Shown piece by piece: positions 1-11,521 of a stretch of DNA of 64,000 nt (its first letter is position 1; the number at the start of each line of letters is the position of its first letter). The notes beneath the pieces are model-generated. The model was given only the letters and a program-made list of their open reading frames with translations. It ran no database searches and was not told the origin of the DNA. The position numbers and the translations under genes are program-made. The stretch comes from Centroberyx gerrardi (Eukaryota > Chordata > Actinopteri > Beryciformes > Berycidae): NCBI RefSeq assembly GCF_048128805.1, contig NC_135997.1:13141116-13205115 (forward strand). The letters are read 5' to 3'.

Positions 1-2696
1 AGTGGGTAACTAACGTTATTCGTGCAAATGGTCTTCAGCGTGCGGTCGATGTAATGTTAGCTAACGACAGAATAAATATTTTCCTTTCTTGCCTATGCAC
101 ATCTGTTAGCCCGAAGCTGTTTTGCAAGAAAGCTAGGTATGGTTCATGCTAATTGCTAAGCTAACGTTAGCTAAAACATCATGGCCTATGACGGACCTGG
201 CTAATCCCCGGAATATTTGGTTGGCTCGTTAATCTTAACGTTAGCTAATTTTAGCTTGCTGCTACGATATGTTATTTAGTAATATGCGTGCCATATAACT
301 ACTTACTAGATTGTTAGTCATTCGTCAACTGTAATAATTCATGTCGTGTTTGAACGCACAGTTACCAGTTTACATCGAGTCTTTTGGCTAGCGTTAAGGC
401 TAACATCGTCCATTGGCATTCCATAACTTTCCAACTTTGCTAGGTTAGCTAGCTAACGTTAGCTATCGTTTTCCATCAAATATCGATGTCCCAGTGGCTA
501 GTTAGCCAGACATGTCCAGAAATCTCTCCATTAGCGGTAGGTAGCGATAACTAGATTATCACATAAAATGGGCATCATGCTAATTTGATTAATAACTGAC
601 GTGAGGTTCACGTTCAGCTAGCGTAGTTGACTTAACGTTAACTTGGTCAGTGATCCAAGACAGCAAAGTCAAACTGCTCAGTACAGTGTAGCCAGTCAAC
701 GCTAGTTAACGTTACGCTGGTTTCGTTTAATCGCATTGTTACTTTGCTAACTAAGCTAAACTAGCTATCGTAGTGGGCTTGTCTTGTTAAAACGCTAAAC
801 GACGGCAAACGTTTGCTAACATCTCGTTCCAGTGCCGAGTTGTCTTGACAATGTATAAATGCCACTCATACAGCCTGAAAGTTGAGGGTTATCCAAAGCT
901 ATGCTGCATAGCTAGCTACATAAACTCCCGGCAGCTAAAGACTTACACGACCTCCTCGTAGTTCCTTCACGTAGCGCTAGCTAACTAGTAATGCGAGCTG
1001 GTAGACATTACTAAGCTCCCTAGTCGTGGTTTAAGTTGCATAATAAGATAACTCGCGTTGAAGCAATACAACTTTTACAAACGTTAGTGTGAACACGGTG
1101 GGGGCAATTGGCTAGATGCGCCAGCTGGCTAGGTTGTAATGTTTGGTTAATTTTTAATTCCGTGCTAGAACCACAGTTAAAACCAGATAACGTTGGCTAA
1201 GGAGTACATTTTACAAACTCGACGGGCTTCCGAGAGGGCCTTGTTTCCCTCAGATGTGTTGCCATGGCTAACGTTTGCTAGCCCGCTAATAGTCGTAGTG
1301 GCATGCATGTTCTTATTTCCCGCTCACTTGATTCGTACCTAGCTATGTGCATGATCCTTGGTTGCTGCTGATTGCAAAGAAAGATGGATATTCTTGGGTA
1401 ATGATGTTGCTGTCATGCCAACTTTTGCAATGTGTGATCATATATGTTTTAGTACTTTTTGTTTGACAATTCTGAAGAGACACTGCTTTGAAATTGTAGT
1501 TATGCTGGCTACCTTGCTAACTAACCAAGTTAATAAACGTTAGCACAGCATAAATTGCAAACCATAAACTCTGACTCTGAAGATGTCATAAGTCGCAATA
1601 TCTGTCACATAACTTGTTAGGATGACAGTGTTATTTAAACCAATGCTTTCAGGTAACAATGACACTGTTACATGATCTATTAACAGCTCCGAAGTGGAGT
1701 TTTATGCCACTGTTACTGTTATTTGGCCTCTTCACCACAAAGGTGTATATTTAATACATTGAACAAGCCCCAGTTTAAAACTTTCCCCTGTTCATGCCTG
1801 CCTGTTCCTTTTATGCTAACGTTCACTCTGGCACTCAGGCTGTTGAGGTGCCTCCTTTAAAAGTGTGTGTGTTTGTGATTGAGCAAGAGCATGCACACCT
1901 CCTGTGTGTTCATGGGTACTCCCCTGTGGAAATGTAAAGCAGATGTAGTGGATGAGATGTATGTGAGATCTGTGGATTGAGAGGGTGCAGTTGTGAGTTT
2001 GTGGTTCCTGACAGGTCCTGGATATGTCCAGACACATTTTCAGCCAGTTGTTGTTACGTAAGCACAAGGGGCTGGTATGCTTGACTGAAGATTTGCGCTT
2101 ACTGTGAATAGTTTTATTTTTTTCTGTTCATGCACCAGGACAGCACTGACCAGTTATTTCCCTTGCTGCTGGAGAATAATGGGTGTATTTCCCTCAGATA
2201 TATTTCAGTTCAGTTCAGCCAAATTTAAATCTTTGTCAACGCCTGTAATTTTTTCAGATGTTGTATTTTGTTGTCTCAAATTTACCACTGATCTTGCATG
2301 TAACTACAGGGAGTATTTCTGTGATATGTGTAGAATAAGATGTTGGGTAGATTTTTTTAGTGTACAAATGGGACTGAAGCCAGCTGTGGCTGCCATGATC
2401 CGCTGTGATGTAAGTGAAATGGGATCCTGAATGCAACCAGATGTTGGCAGCAATTTGTGTGCTAGTATTGCCCCACTACACATCCATACACCACACCAAC
2501 TTCGCCATTTTAAAACAATTGAGGCCTTTAGAATAACCTGTTTGTCCACCTTGAATGTACATGTAGCAGTATTGCTTCAAAACTCGTCAACACCAAATTA
2601 ATTTGTTTCCTTGACTTATTACTTAACAATTGTAACATTTTCTTCTCTTCTCTCCCATGCTCCTTACGTCTCCCTATATCTAATTTTCTACAACAG
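1..2696 (+). promoter_or_regulatory. 5' flank or first intron of ctdspl2, rich in AACGTT palindromes
   Basis: No coding exon can be supported here. The stretch is packed, up to about position 1823, with variants of AGCTAACGTTAGCT and GCTAGC; full copies lie near 159-172 and 451-464. The first ctdspl2 coding exon follows at 2697. The same motif cluster fills intron 1 of eif3j, just after its start codon. By analogy this is the region just downstream of the ctdspl2 transcription start, and exon 1 would lie at or before the left edge of the window. I could not fix a start site or a 5' non-coding exon. Small open frames here (for example 1358-1543) look random. Confidence 0.5.
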
Positions 2697-2720
2697 CCTT
2701 ACATGTGACTGCTAAAAACA

Positions 2721-5700
2721 ATGAGGCTGAGAATGCGTAAGGCGTCTCAGCAGCCAAACCCCAGCCTGGCAGCCCGCCCATCCCGGACCAAGCGGAGGCA
2801 TTCAGAGGTAGAAGAGGACACTCCTACTAGCGGTGGGAGGGGCTTGCTTTCCACCATCAAGAAGTTCATCAGAGGAAATGCTGTTAAGGTAACTACTTCT
2901 GTGATCACCTCAATTGACTCTGCTTTTGAATGGGGTCAATTAGAAGGCGGAGTGTTGTGCCACTTCTACAATGACTGCCACTCAAGTCGTTTTGGGAGAC
3001 GAGTATTGTAGCTGAAGAAGCACTCTTTCAACTCCCCATGTGGGTTAGTTTAACATTAATTCATGTAAGCTTTCCTTTGGTCAGCCACTTCTTCTTTTTA
3101 GCGCTATGTTCTCCCAGTCTCAGATATAAATCCAGTGTTTGTCAGTGCCGAGTGTCATGTTTCCCTAGAAATGTCTGGTGGAATGCTGCAGCTTGTCTGA
3201 GAACTCGGGCTTCGTTCTAATTTTAGCCACTGGCTCACAGAGTGGGTGTGCAGGGACAGGAGGTAGTAACTAGTGGAAAAGTCTAACTCAGCTGAAAGAA
3301 CATTTTCCTCTCACAAAGATGGGGGGGGGGTTCTTTTGTCATTGTTTTAACTTACTAAATATTGTCATTGAATGTGCTGTAAGGGAATGGGATGGAAAGT
3401 TTTACCGGAACGCGTGCTTCTTGGCAACTCCTCGCAAATATTTCTCAGCTGTGGCTACTGTGAAATAAATTTTGCTAGACAGAATTTAGGGTCTAATGGA
3501 TGCTGGTCTAGCGCACAAACTCCTTGGCTCCATTCCTGGCTGCAACTAACCCATACACAGATAGGATTTTGATTGTATTTTAATTTAGATTGTATTTTAA
3601 AGAAGTAGCCTGATTGTCTGCTACTGTCACAATACAGGGGAAAAGGGCAAATAAGGCCAATTAATCAAATGTGGCTGATGAAATTACAGGACAAAAAGGT
3701 TTTGTGAAGCAAGCTTGTGGCCAGAAGGTTGGCTGGTTTGAATCCCTGAGTCAGCTAGGAAAATCTGGGTGGGGAAAGTGAATAAGTAATGATCTCCCCT
3801 CCCTAAACAACTACTTGTGGTGCCCTTGAGCAAGGCTCTTAACCCCCAGCTCTTCCAGTGGAGCGGCTCAGTCACCAACAACAGAAGATGATGTTTATAC
3901 TGGGAAGTTCCCAGGTCTGAATGCGTGTAACTGTATGAATATGAAGCAGGGTGTTGCTGGAAAAGAGTGTGCATGCTCAGTCGACTGTCCCTGGATAAAT
4001 ACGTTTTAACAAAGGAATTTGGGGTTGTGTTTCAAGTTTGTTATGTTGTTGTCTTTTTCTATTCTTGGTGGCTTTCTTTAAATAATTCTTGCCTCTTTTT
4101 GTTAAACGAGAGTTGCCAGATTTGAATGCCTCGGCCCAAGTCGTTATGAAGGTGTAACTCGTTTGATCAATCCAGGGTTTCTGGTTAGGACAACAGGGCA
4201 TTGTTTTTGTAATTATGTGGTCCTCCCTGTATTTCCTCATGAAGTCTGTGACCACTGTTGCATTCTTCTTCAGGTTAGATGAGTCTTTGATCATGCCTTA
4301 GTCTAGAGACCTTATGCAGTCTCACAGTAGTTGTTCTGTCATCCTGGGACAGCATTGTACCATTCTAGTCACTTGTTCCTCACATTTCAACTTTTGTTTG
4401 TAAACAGGAGGACGCCACATGGAGAGTTTATCTGATTGGCTAAGAATCAGGTGGTAGGTTATAGATGTCCTTGATGGGAAAAGTACATGTAGCAATAGTC
4501 AAGAGTGTTGGCACCTCTAATATAGCATTAAATATACTGGTAGGATTTTGGCTGTGTCTTTCTGAGGTTTGCTTGATTAAAATCTCCAACTACAAAAACT
4601 CTAGCCACAGGACGGTGGTTTAGTATTTGACAATAATGTTGTGTAATTTATTGTGTGCTCTTGTTGTCTGCATGTACAGACAAGCGCACACACACACACA
4701 CACACACACACCATACACATAAACTATGCATGCAACATCTCACAAACACACTTAAGTCTAGGGATGGGAGTGACTGGTAGAATCCTCAATTCCCCAAAAT
4801 TGACAATGAAATTGACTTTTGACATCTGGATACTATTTTTTTTTTTAAAGAAAGGTAATGCATAATGATTACTTCACTTATTTGTTAACTTCAGTTAGAA
4901 AAACAAAGTTGTTTTTTTTCCCGACTCACTGGCTTTACTCACTTTTTCCTTCTCATGGGTCACGGGGGGCTAGAGCATATCCCATCATTCATTGGATGGA
5001 AGGCAGGGAAACACCCTGGACAGGTCGCCAGTCTATCACTGGGCTAACATACGGTTTCAGAGCAAAATCATGAACTTTACTTAAACATGTATCCCACCCA
5101 ACCAAAAGCCAGAGGAACAAAAAGCATTTCCAGAGTTTTTGTGTTCTTGCCAAGCAGTACCTACCTTGCTTTTCCTGTGACCTTAATGCCTGCTGAGGGA
5201 GTGTTTTCCACCACATAGCAAGTGGTTAACAGACTGTACACGCATCACCCCATTACATAGGCTTGTTTTCCTTCACAAAAATTAGGCTCAAAGATGGTAG
5301 GGTTGTGATTTTTCCCCCCGTGTCTTTAAATGATTAAATACAAAAATAAAAAAAGATTTGCCCTTTCTGTGTAATTGGATAGTGATAGCATATAACTCAC
5401 TCACATAGGTATATTCAGAGACATCTGTGTGACTGTTCTCAACTATTTGCTATTTGAACTATTCAATTTGACTGTAAACTTCATTCAGTTTCAATTTATG
5501 AAAAATATTTAATTGATTCTCTATGGTTTTCTTTGCAATAATAGTTTGTTAATGTTTAGTGAATTTGGATCCTTAAGTCACTTGATGTTGGTGGCTGTCT
5601 GACTATTCATGAACTTGAACAGAGCTGTTAATAGAAAGTGAAAATGTCCTACCAATGTGAAATATCCCTTTAAATTTAATGCAAGGGCATTTAGCTTTAG

Positions 5701-8700
5701 ATTTAAGTGTGTACACAAAGCTTCTGCAATGAGTCAGAATGTACAAAGAATAATGTAAATCCAATAATGAATGTGTGCTGTTAGAAGTGCTTGCATGTAC
5801 ATTCATTTTTTATTTCTCAAATTGGTACAGTGATAGTTAAAAAACAGCTAGCATAGAATCCCGCCTGGGCTACAAGGCCCACAACTTTTATGTAACCTAC
5901 TGTACAAGTTTTTTTTATTTGCTCTGAGGTATGGATACAAGTCGTTGTTATGAACATAACAAAAGTGCTTCAGAATTTTACAATGACAAGAGGCATCAGG
6001 GACAATTTCGCCCCAAGGAATTTTTCTTTGTTCTTTTGACTGTTTAGCTCTCTGCTAATTAGAATGTTACAAATGATCAAGTAATTACGTGAAGTCTTTT
6101 TCCAGCTTACTTAATTGTCTTTCTCTGCTTGCCACAATGCCATCCTTTTTTTTATTTTTTATAAATGTGGCCCCTGATGTCTGTTTCCTCCTGTTTCCTT
6201 AAGGTGCAACAGGAGAACCCAGCCAAGAAGACACGCCTCCACTGTGATGTGGACAACAACCTGATCACCTCCACACCCCACGGCACCAACAACCCCCGTA
6301 GGACTATCAACAGGGTCAGCAGGAGAGGCTCTGTCAATGGACGTGAGTGGCACATGATGAGAAAGATTAATCACTAGTCGTTATTTTACATTGTGCTCTA
6401 AGTTTAACCCTGTTAACTTTTCCCTACAGAGGCAACCAATCATGACAGGAGTAAGGAGAAGCCCAATGGGAGCCTGGAGGAGACGACAGCTGTTGAGGTG
6501 CCCACCAGCCCTCCCAGGACTACCCTTCTTGGGACCATCTTCTCCCCCGTCTTCAACTTCTTCTCACCAGCTAAAAATGGTAAACAAACCCTATGTGAAA
6601 GTGTGGCCTTAATCTTGCTTCCTGTACACAATAAATCATGGAAGGGTTTGGTCATCAGCTCCCCGTCTTTCTCCTTTCGTTAGGGATGTACCCATTGGTT
6701 GACTACTTTTCATTCTTAATTATTTGATTGATAGTCTCTAAATTGGTTGATCAGAAGAGCAGATGTGGCGACGCAGACTTGGCCAAGTTACTGATTTACA
6801 CTGAGGTAGCCTATCTCACTCCTAGCTAGGGTTACAGAGACCCAGTTCCATCGAGGAACTGGTTACAATGTTGCAGAATCAACTGGATTGAAACAAGTTT
6901 GCCATATCGATTCCCAGATTTTTTCCCCCTGCTCTTTTTTTTAAGAGCAGACACGTGACAAGATGCACCGTTTTCTTGAATTGTTTCACTCTCGATTGAA
7001 ACAGTTCATATTCAGCTCAATTCTCTGCACCACTGGAGCAGTTGTCATGTAGATGAAGCATGTAGGATGGCCCTACGGCGATTGTGTGGCCAATCAGAAT
7101 AGCTTAAAACATCCTTTTGCCCCCTTCTTTTTTCTGGTGATCTAATGTCATCATATAAACCTCACAGTGTGTGGTTCCCAGAGAGTTTTTATCTACTGAA
7201 TTTGATTTGTTGAAAGTTGGTATGCCACTAGAGCTGATATGTGACATTGTGCTAAACTCCATCTAAGATGCTTCTCTTGTTAAGTGGCTTTTTTTAAATT
7301 GGCAAACATCCTTTTCTGAATGGATAGGATCCACTGGTAAATTCAACATACAAGTGATGCACCAAGCATCAAGTCATATTTTAATATAATCTCAACTTTC
7401 TAGCCCCGATACTTGCTGTGCTATGCCACAGCAAACTCCATTCAAAAATCAGTATGTTGCCTCGCTTATTGGCAAAGGACTGGAAGAACATATTTTAAGA
7501 GCTTTTACACATCGTTAGGGTCTTCTGGTTAAGTCGACATTCATCTAATCCGCCAAAAGCACTTTATTCCAGTAAAGTATCAAATTTTAGTTCACAGTGC
7601 TTGCTACCGCCCACCACAGTGTATGTTGGAGGGAGATGACTGTGGAAATAACACGTGAGCCAAATGTAAAAGTTGAGATTAAGTTCTGTTTGGGGAATCA
7701 CTTGTATGCTGAATTTTCCAGTGGCTGCTAGTGATGCATAAAAGGTCTTAAATAATTTTCTTTGATGTTTGTATCTTTTACTCATAAGTATGGCAACATT
7801 AAATTACAAGATTTTTAAATGGGGCAAGATGTTCTTTCCAAGAGAATGAAACATCTGGTTTAGTTGCCTGCCAATATTTAACTTGTCTAATCCAATGTGA
7901 TAAAAAGGTGATAAAACATAATTTGCTGTGAGCCATGTTTTATGTGATGAACTCTGTATGTTTTAGAACTATAGGAAATAGCTGCTTTAAACTGCTCTCT
8001 TCTCATGATTTGACCACACAATTGCTGTAGGGCAGGCAAGTTTTGCTTTGATGCAAATATTAACTTGCCCATTTGTTTGTCACATGTTTTTTTTTTTTAC
8101 TTCAAATTTAGTCAAATTAAGTTTTGTGAATATATTCTGAGTGTAAATTACACCATGTAAGTCCTCAGGTGTTTTGCAAAAAATACCATATCTTTCCCTT
8201 CTGTCACTCTGCTACTACAGTACGCACTTCAACTACAAGAAAACTCCTGTGTGACAGAGAACTGACTTGAACACATACTCTCCTCCCTGAGCTCATTATG
8301 TCATGTCACAACCTCACAGTCGCATACACATAGTTTACAGTTGTGTGCCTGTTTTGTTTTTTTTCTTGGAGAATCATATGTTTCACTGCTGAATTTGTTA
8401 AGTCTTATGTGCATTACATTCTAATCTGGAACATCTGGCCAGCCAAGTGTAGAGGGCTGAAGTTTGGACAGAAATGTGCTGCCATACAGGCTTCTCGATA
8501 CGACTACGACCATAGCTATAATGTTTTGTCTGTCCTCATAAAATCTGAAGTCAGTCTGGTGGTGGCGTCTGTCTGTGTCTAGACAGATTTTTGTGAACAC
8601 AACATCTCAAGAACAATGCATGATAAAAACTTCATATTTACACCACATGTACCCCCTATAGAGTAGATCCGATTGGAGCACCTTGCTACATAGCTTTGCA

Positions 8701-11521
8701 TATTAATGAGGAAAAATGGTGGGACATGTTGGCAGCTCAACTGCATCTTGTCTTTATTTGTTTTTTTGTTCCAGCCTCTTCTGGCTCGGATTCTCCAGAC
8801 CAGGCGTTGGAAGCAGAGGAGATAGTCAAGCAGCTGGACATGGAGCAGGTCGTGGAGACGCCCACCAGCACAGCCACATCCACGCAGGATTTGTGTACCG
8901 CCACTAACCTCTACTCTAGTGCATCCCAGCTCCCGCCCCTGCGACCTCCCCACATGCCCGAGGTTCCCCCCACAGCGGAGGAGGGAGAACTAGAGGCTGA
9001 TGCTGACCTTCCACCCCTCACAGGTAGATGGTGTAGCAAAGGAAATAAGGCTCTGAATTGTTTGGAATTGTATGTTACATTGGGTTAGTAATAAAGTATG
9101 TGATAATTGCTTGCCATGCTCATCTTGATATTTTGTGTTCCCCTGTCTCATTTTGTTCTCCATATCAATCTCTCCTTGTTGTGGTGCAAGCTCCAGGCTC
9201 CAGTCCAGATATGGCGTATGTGGACGCTCCTCCCACTGCAGTACCAGCAGAGGCAACCTATGAGGAAGACTGGGAAGTCTTTGACCCGTCAGTATAACAT
9301 TTTGGTTATAAAATGCATAGTTTCAGTCTTGTACTGAGTGGCCGAGTCACATTTGAAACCCTTGACACCTGTAATCGCATTATTGTTCATTTGAATGATT
9401 TCAGAAGAGTTAAGAGGGTTTTAGGCACTCTGCTTTACTTCATGCCGAACAAATCTTCTTAGCTATTCTGGAGTCAATGTAAAGAACGACCTCTCGTGGC
9501 TTATTGCTTAAACTGCACCCTTTATGCATTTACTGTAAGGGTGCTAACAAACTAAATTTGAAAGTCTACTGTGTCAGTCTACTGGATTCAGAATGAATGC
9601 ATGTTGCATAAGATTTTGTTTATAGGATCTGTGTGAGAACATATTTCAGTCTGCAAAGAATAATGTGGTTTAAATAGCTTTTTTAATTTGACAAAATGCA
9701 CATGTGATGTTTCTATGCATAGGTATTTCTTCATCAAGCATGTCCCTCCGCTGACAGAAGAGCAGCTCACTCGTAAGCCGGCCCTGCCTCTGAAGACACG
9801 CAGCACGCCTGAGTTCTCTCTGGTCCTAGACCTGGTCAGTTACCACAGACGCGGTGGCCTCACACCTCATTCCATATCATAAGATTTTTATTTGTTTGTC
9901 TGTCCTTTTGTTTTTGTTTATTTAAAGTCTGTTGTAAAAAGATGACTTCTTACAGAGGATCTTGTATTGTTTCTTCTACCAACTGTTTTCTCCCTTCTGT
10001 TCATTCAGGATGAGACGTTGGTTCACTGCAGTTTAAATGAGCTGGAAGATGCAGCACTTACCTTCCCTGTCCTCTTTCAGGATGTCATTTACCAGGTAAA
10101 TGCTGCCTCACAGGCGTATTGCTCCTCTTCAGTTTTAGGTTTTCCATGTTACCACTAGAGAGGGCTAAAGTAACGTTTGTGAAATGGTGTGGAGCCCAAC
10201 CAGAATCATGTAACTGATCCAAAGATCTCAAAATGTGCCCTACAGCAGTGATATGTATCCAATGTAACAATCATAACCAAATTTAATATTACATATGCAA
10301 GATGCATGTTGCTGTACTTTGTTTTAGCTCCATTCACTCACAATGATGTTATGTGCAGTAAACCTTATATTGATCAGAAATGTGTGGTTACCAATGGCCT
10401 GTCTTCTTCTCCAGGTCTATGTGCGCCTGAGGCCATTTTTCAGAGAGTTCCTGGAACGCATGTCTCAAATCTATGAGGTAAATACAAGTTCTCTGCTATT
10501 GTTCTTATATTAAACTTAATTGTGTCAAATCGGACTATTTTAATGCTGTTTTTTCCCCTTCTAGATTATCCTCTTCACAGCCTCTAAAAAGGTGTATGCA
10601 GACAAACTGCTGAACATCTTGGATCCTAAGAAACAGCTAGTGAGGTAAGCTCTTTTTTTATTAGTGGGTCATATTTACACAACAAACCCCAAAGGCAATG
10701 CAAGCGTGAATGGAAAAAGAGGAAGAGCTTAAAAAAGCTGACTAGCACCGGTGTGAGCAAAGAGGTGTCAGTGTTGTGGTTTTGTTGAATTATTGATTAC
10801 CTAGACCTGGTCATTGATTTGTTTTTTTTTTTCTCCTCTGTTTTTCTTTCCCCTCCCCACTGTAACTGTAGACACAGGTTGTTCCGGGAGCATTGTGTCT
10901 GTGTCCAGGGAAATTACATCAAGGACCTCAACATCTTAGGCAGAGACCTGTCAAAGACCATCATCATTGACAATTCACCACAAGCCTTCGCATATCAGGT
11001 GAACACTTAAACTAAACATTAACACTATGGAAGGTTTAAATCTTCAACAGTAACAGTAGTTGTCACCAAATTCAAGCAAAGGGAGAAATGTTTTAGAAGA
11101 TAAAAAATTGAGGGAAAATATACATATAGTAGACAGTTACTCACTTATGTCGTCGCAACTGACAATTTTCTGCCCCAACAGCTTTCCAATGGGATTCCCA
11201 TAGAGAGTTGGTTTATGGACAAGAATGACAATGAGTTGCTGAAGCTGGTCCCTTTCCTGGAGAAGTTGGTTGAGATGGTAAGATGTCTTACTCACTAATG
11301 ACTGATTTAGCTGTTGTAAGAGGCAGTAAAACTGCTCTGCAATATTGACAATGTTAACATCAAGTAAGATCTTAGCATTTCAAGTCATTGATAAAGCTTG
11401 GTCTCTAATCTCCTTCTCTCTTGCTGTTGATTCTCACGCCTGCCGGACTTTTCAGAACGAGGATGTGCGTCCGCACGTTCGAGACAGGTTCCGCCTGCAC
11501 GACCTGTTGCCCCCCGATTGA
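2721..11521 (+). CDS. ctdspl2: CTD small phosphatase-like protein 2
   Basis: This is a HAD-type protein serine phosphatase of the FCP/SCP family, which removes phosphate from the RNA polymerase II tail and from SMADs in the nucleus. Coding exons: 2721-2888, 6204-6342, 6430-6579, 8775-9023, 9191-9287, 9723-9834, 10009-10095, 10415-10477, 10565-10644, 10872-10998, 11182-11277 and 11456-11521. They join in phase into about 477 aa (human about 466). The start is [11 protein letters not shown], matching the family. A basic N-terminus and the segment [17 protein letters not shown] are followed by acidic linkers with [12 protein letters not shown] and [13 protein letters not shown]. The catalytic motif DLDETLVHC (D304, D306) opens the phosphatase domain, and the protein ends RLHDLLPPD. 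An intron falls inside the catalytic motif. The first acceptor (2696) lies 24 bases before the ATG, so an upstream non-coding exon is expected. The donor after exon 9191-9287 (GTCAGT) is weaker than the rest. It could be the a or b duplicate in fish. Confidence 0.95.
3690..3905 (+). repeat. tRNA-derived SINE-like relic
   Basis: A Pol III B-box-like word, GGTTTGAATCC, lies at 3735-3745. About 80 bases on is the block CCCTTGAGCAAGGCTCTTAA (from 3823), which I know as a very common teleost interspersed repeat core. The ends are not clear, and no target-site duplication was found. Confidence 0.6.
4687..4712. repeat. (CA)n microsatellite
   Basis: About 13 uninterrupted CA units lie in the first large ctdspl2 intron. 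Confidence 0.95.
4925..5052 (+). repeat. Fragment of dispersed teleost repeat
   Basis: It contains GAAACACCCTGGACAGGTCG preceded by a TATCCCATCATTCATTGGA stretch. A related copy lies at 56540-56650. From memory this is a very abundant fish repeat, but I cannot name its class. Confidence 0.55.
6580..8774 (+). other. ctdspl2 intron with foldback repeat
   Basis: This is a 2.2 kb intron. A block starting TAGGGATGTACCCATTGG near 6682 looks like the end of a degraded DNA transposon. An imperfect inverted repeat spans 7331-7724. I saw no exon. Confidence 0.6.
7331..7724. repeat. Imperfect foldback element
   Basis: The left arm (7331-7357) and the reverse complement of the right arm (7698-7724) agree at 25 of 27 bases. 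Further inward, AATCTCAACTTT (from about 7389) is matched in inverted order by AAAGTTGAGATT (ending about 7680). The spacer is about 270 bases. This fits a foldback or MITE-type element. Confidence 0.6.

Larger units (their letters stand above)
2889..6203 (+). other. ctdspl2 intron with repeat relics
   Basis: This is a 3.3 kb intron between the first two coding exons. It holds a SINE-like relic (about 3690-3905), a CA microsatellite (4687-4712) and a fragment of a common fish repeat (about 4925-5050). I see no exon or RNA gene in it. Confidence 0.7.

Noticed and set aside
1358..1543. 61-codon frame near the left end
   Set aside because: No similarity; random expectation in an intron or flank.
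3735..3745. tRNA-like B box
   Set aside because: No complete cloverleaf around it; it belongs to a SINE relic, not a tRNA gene.
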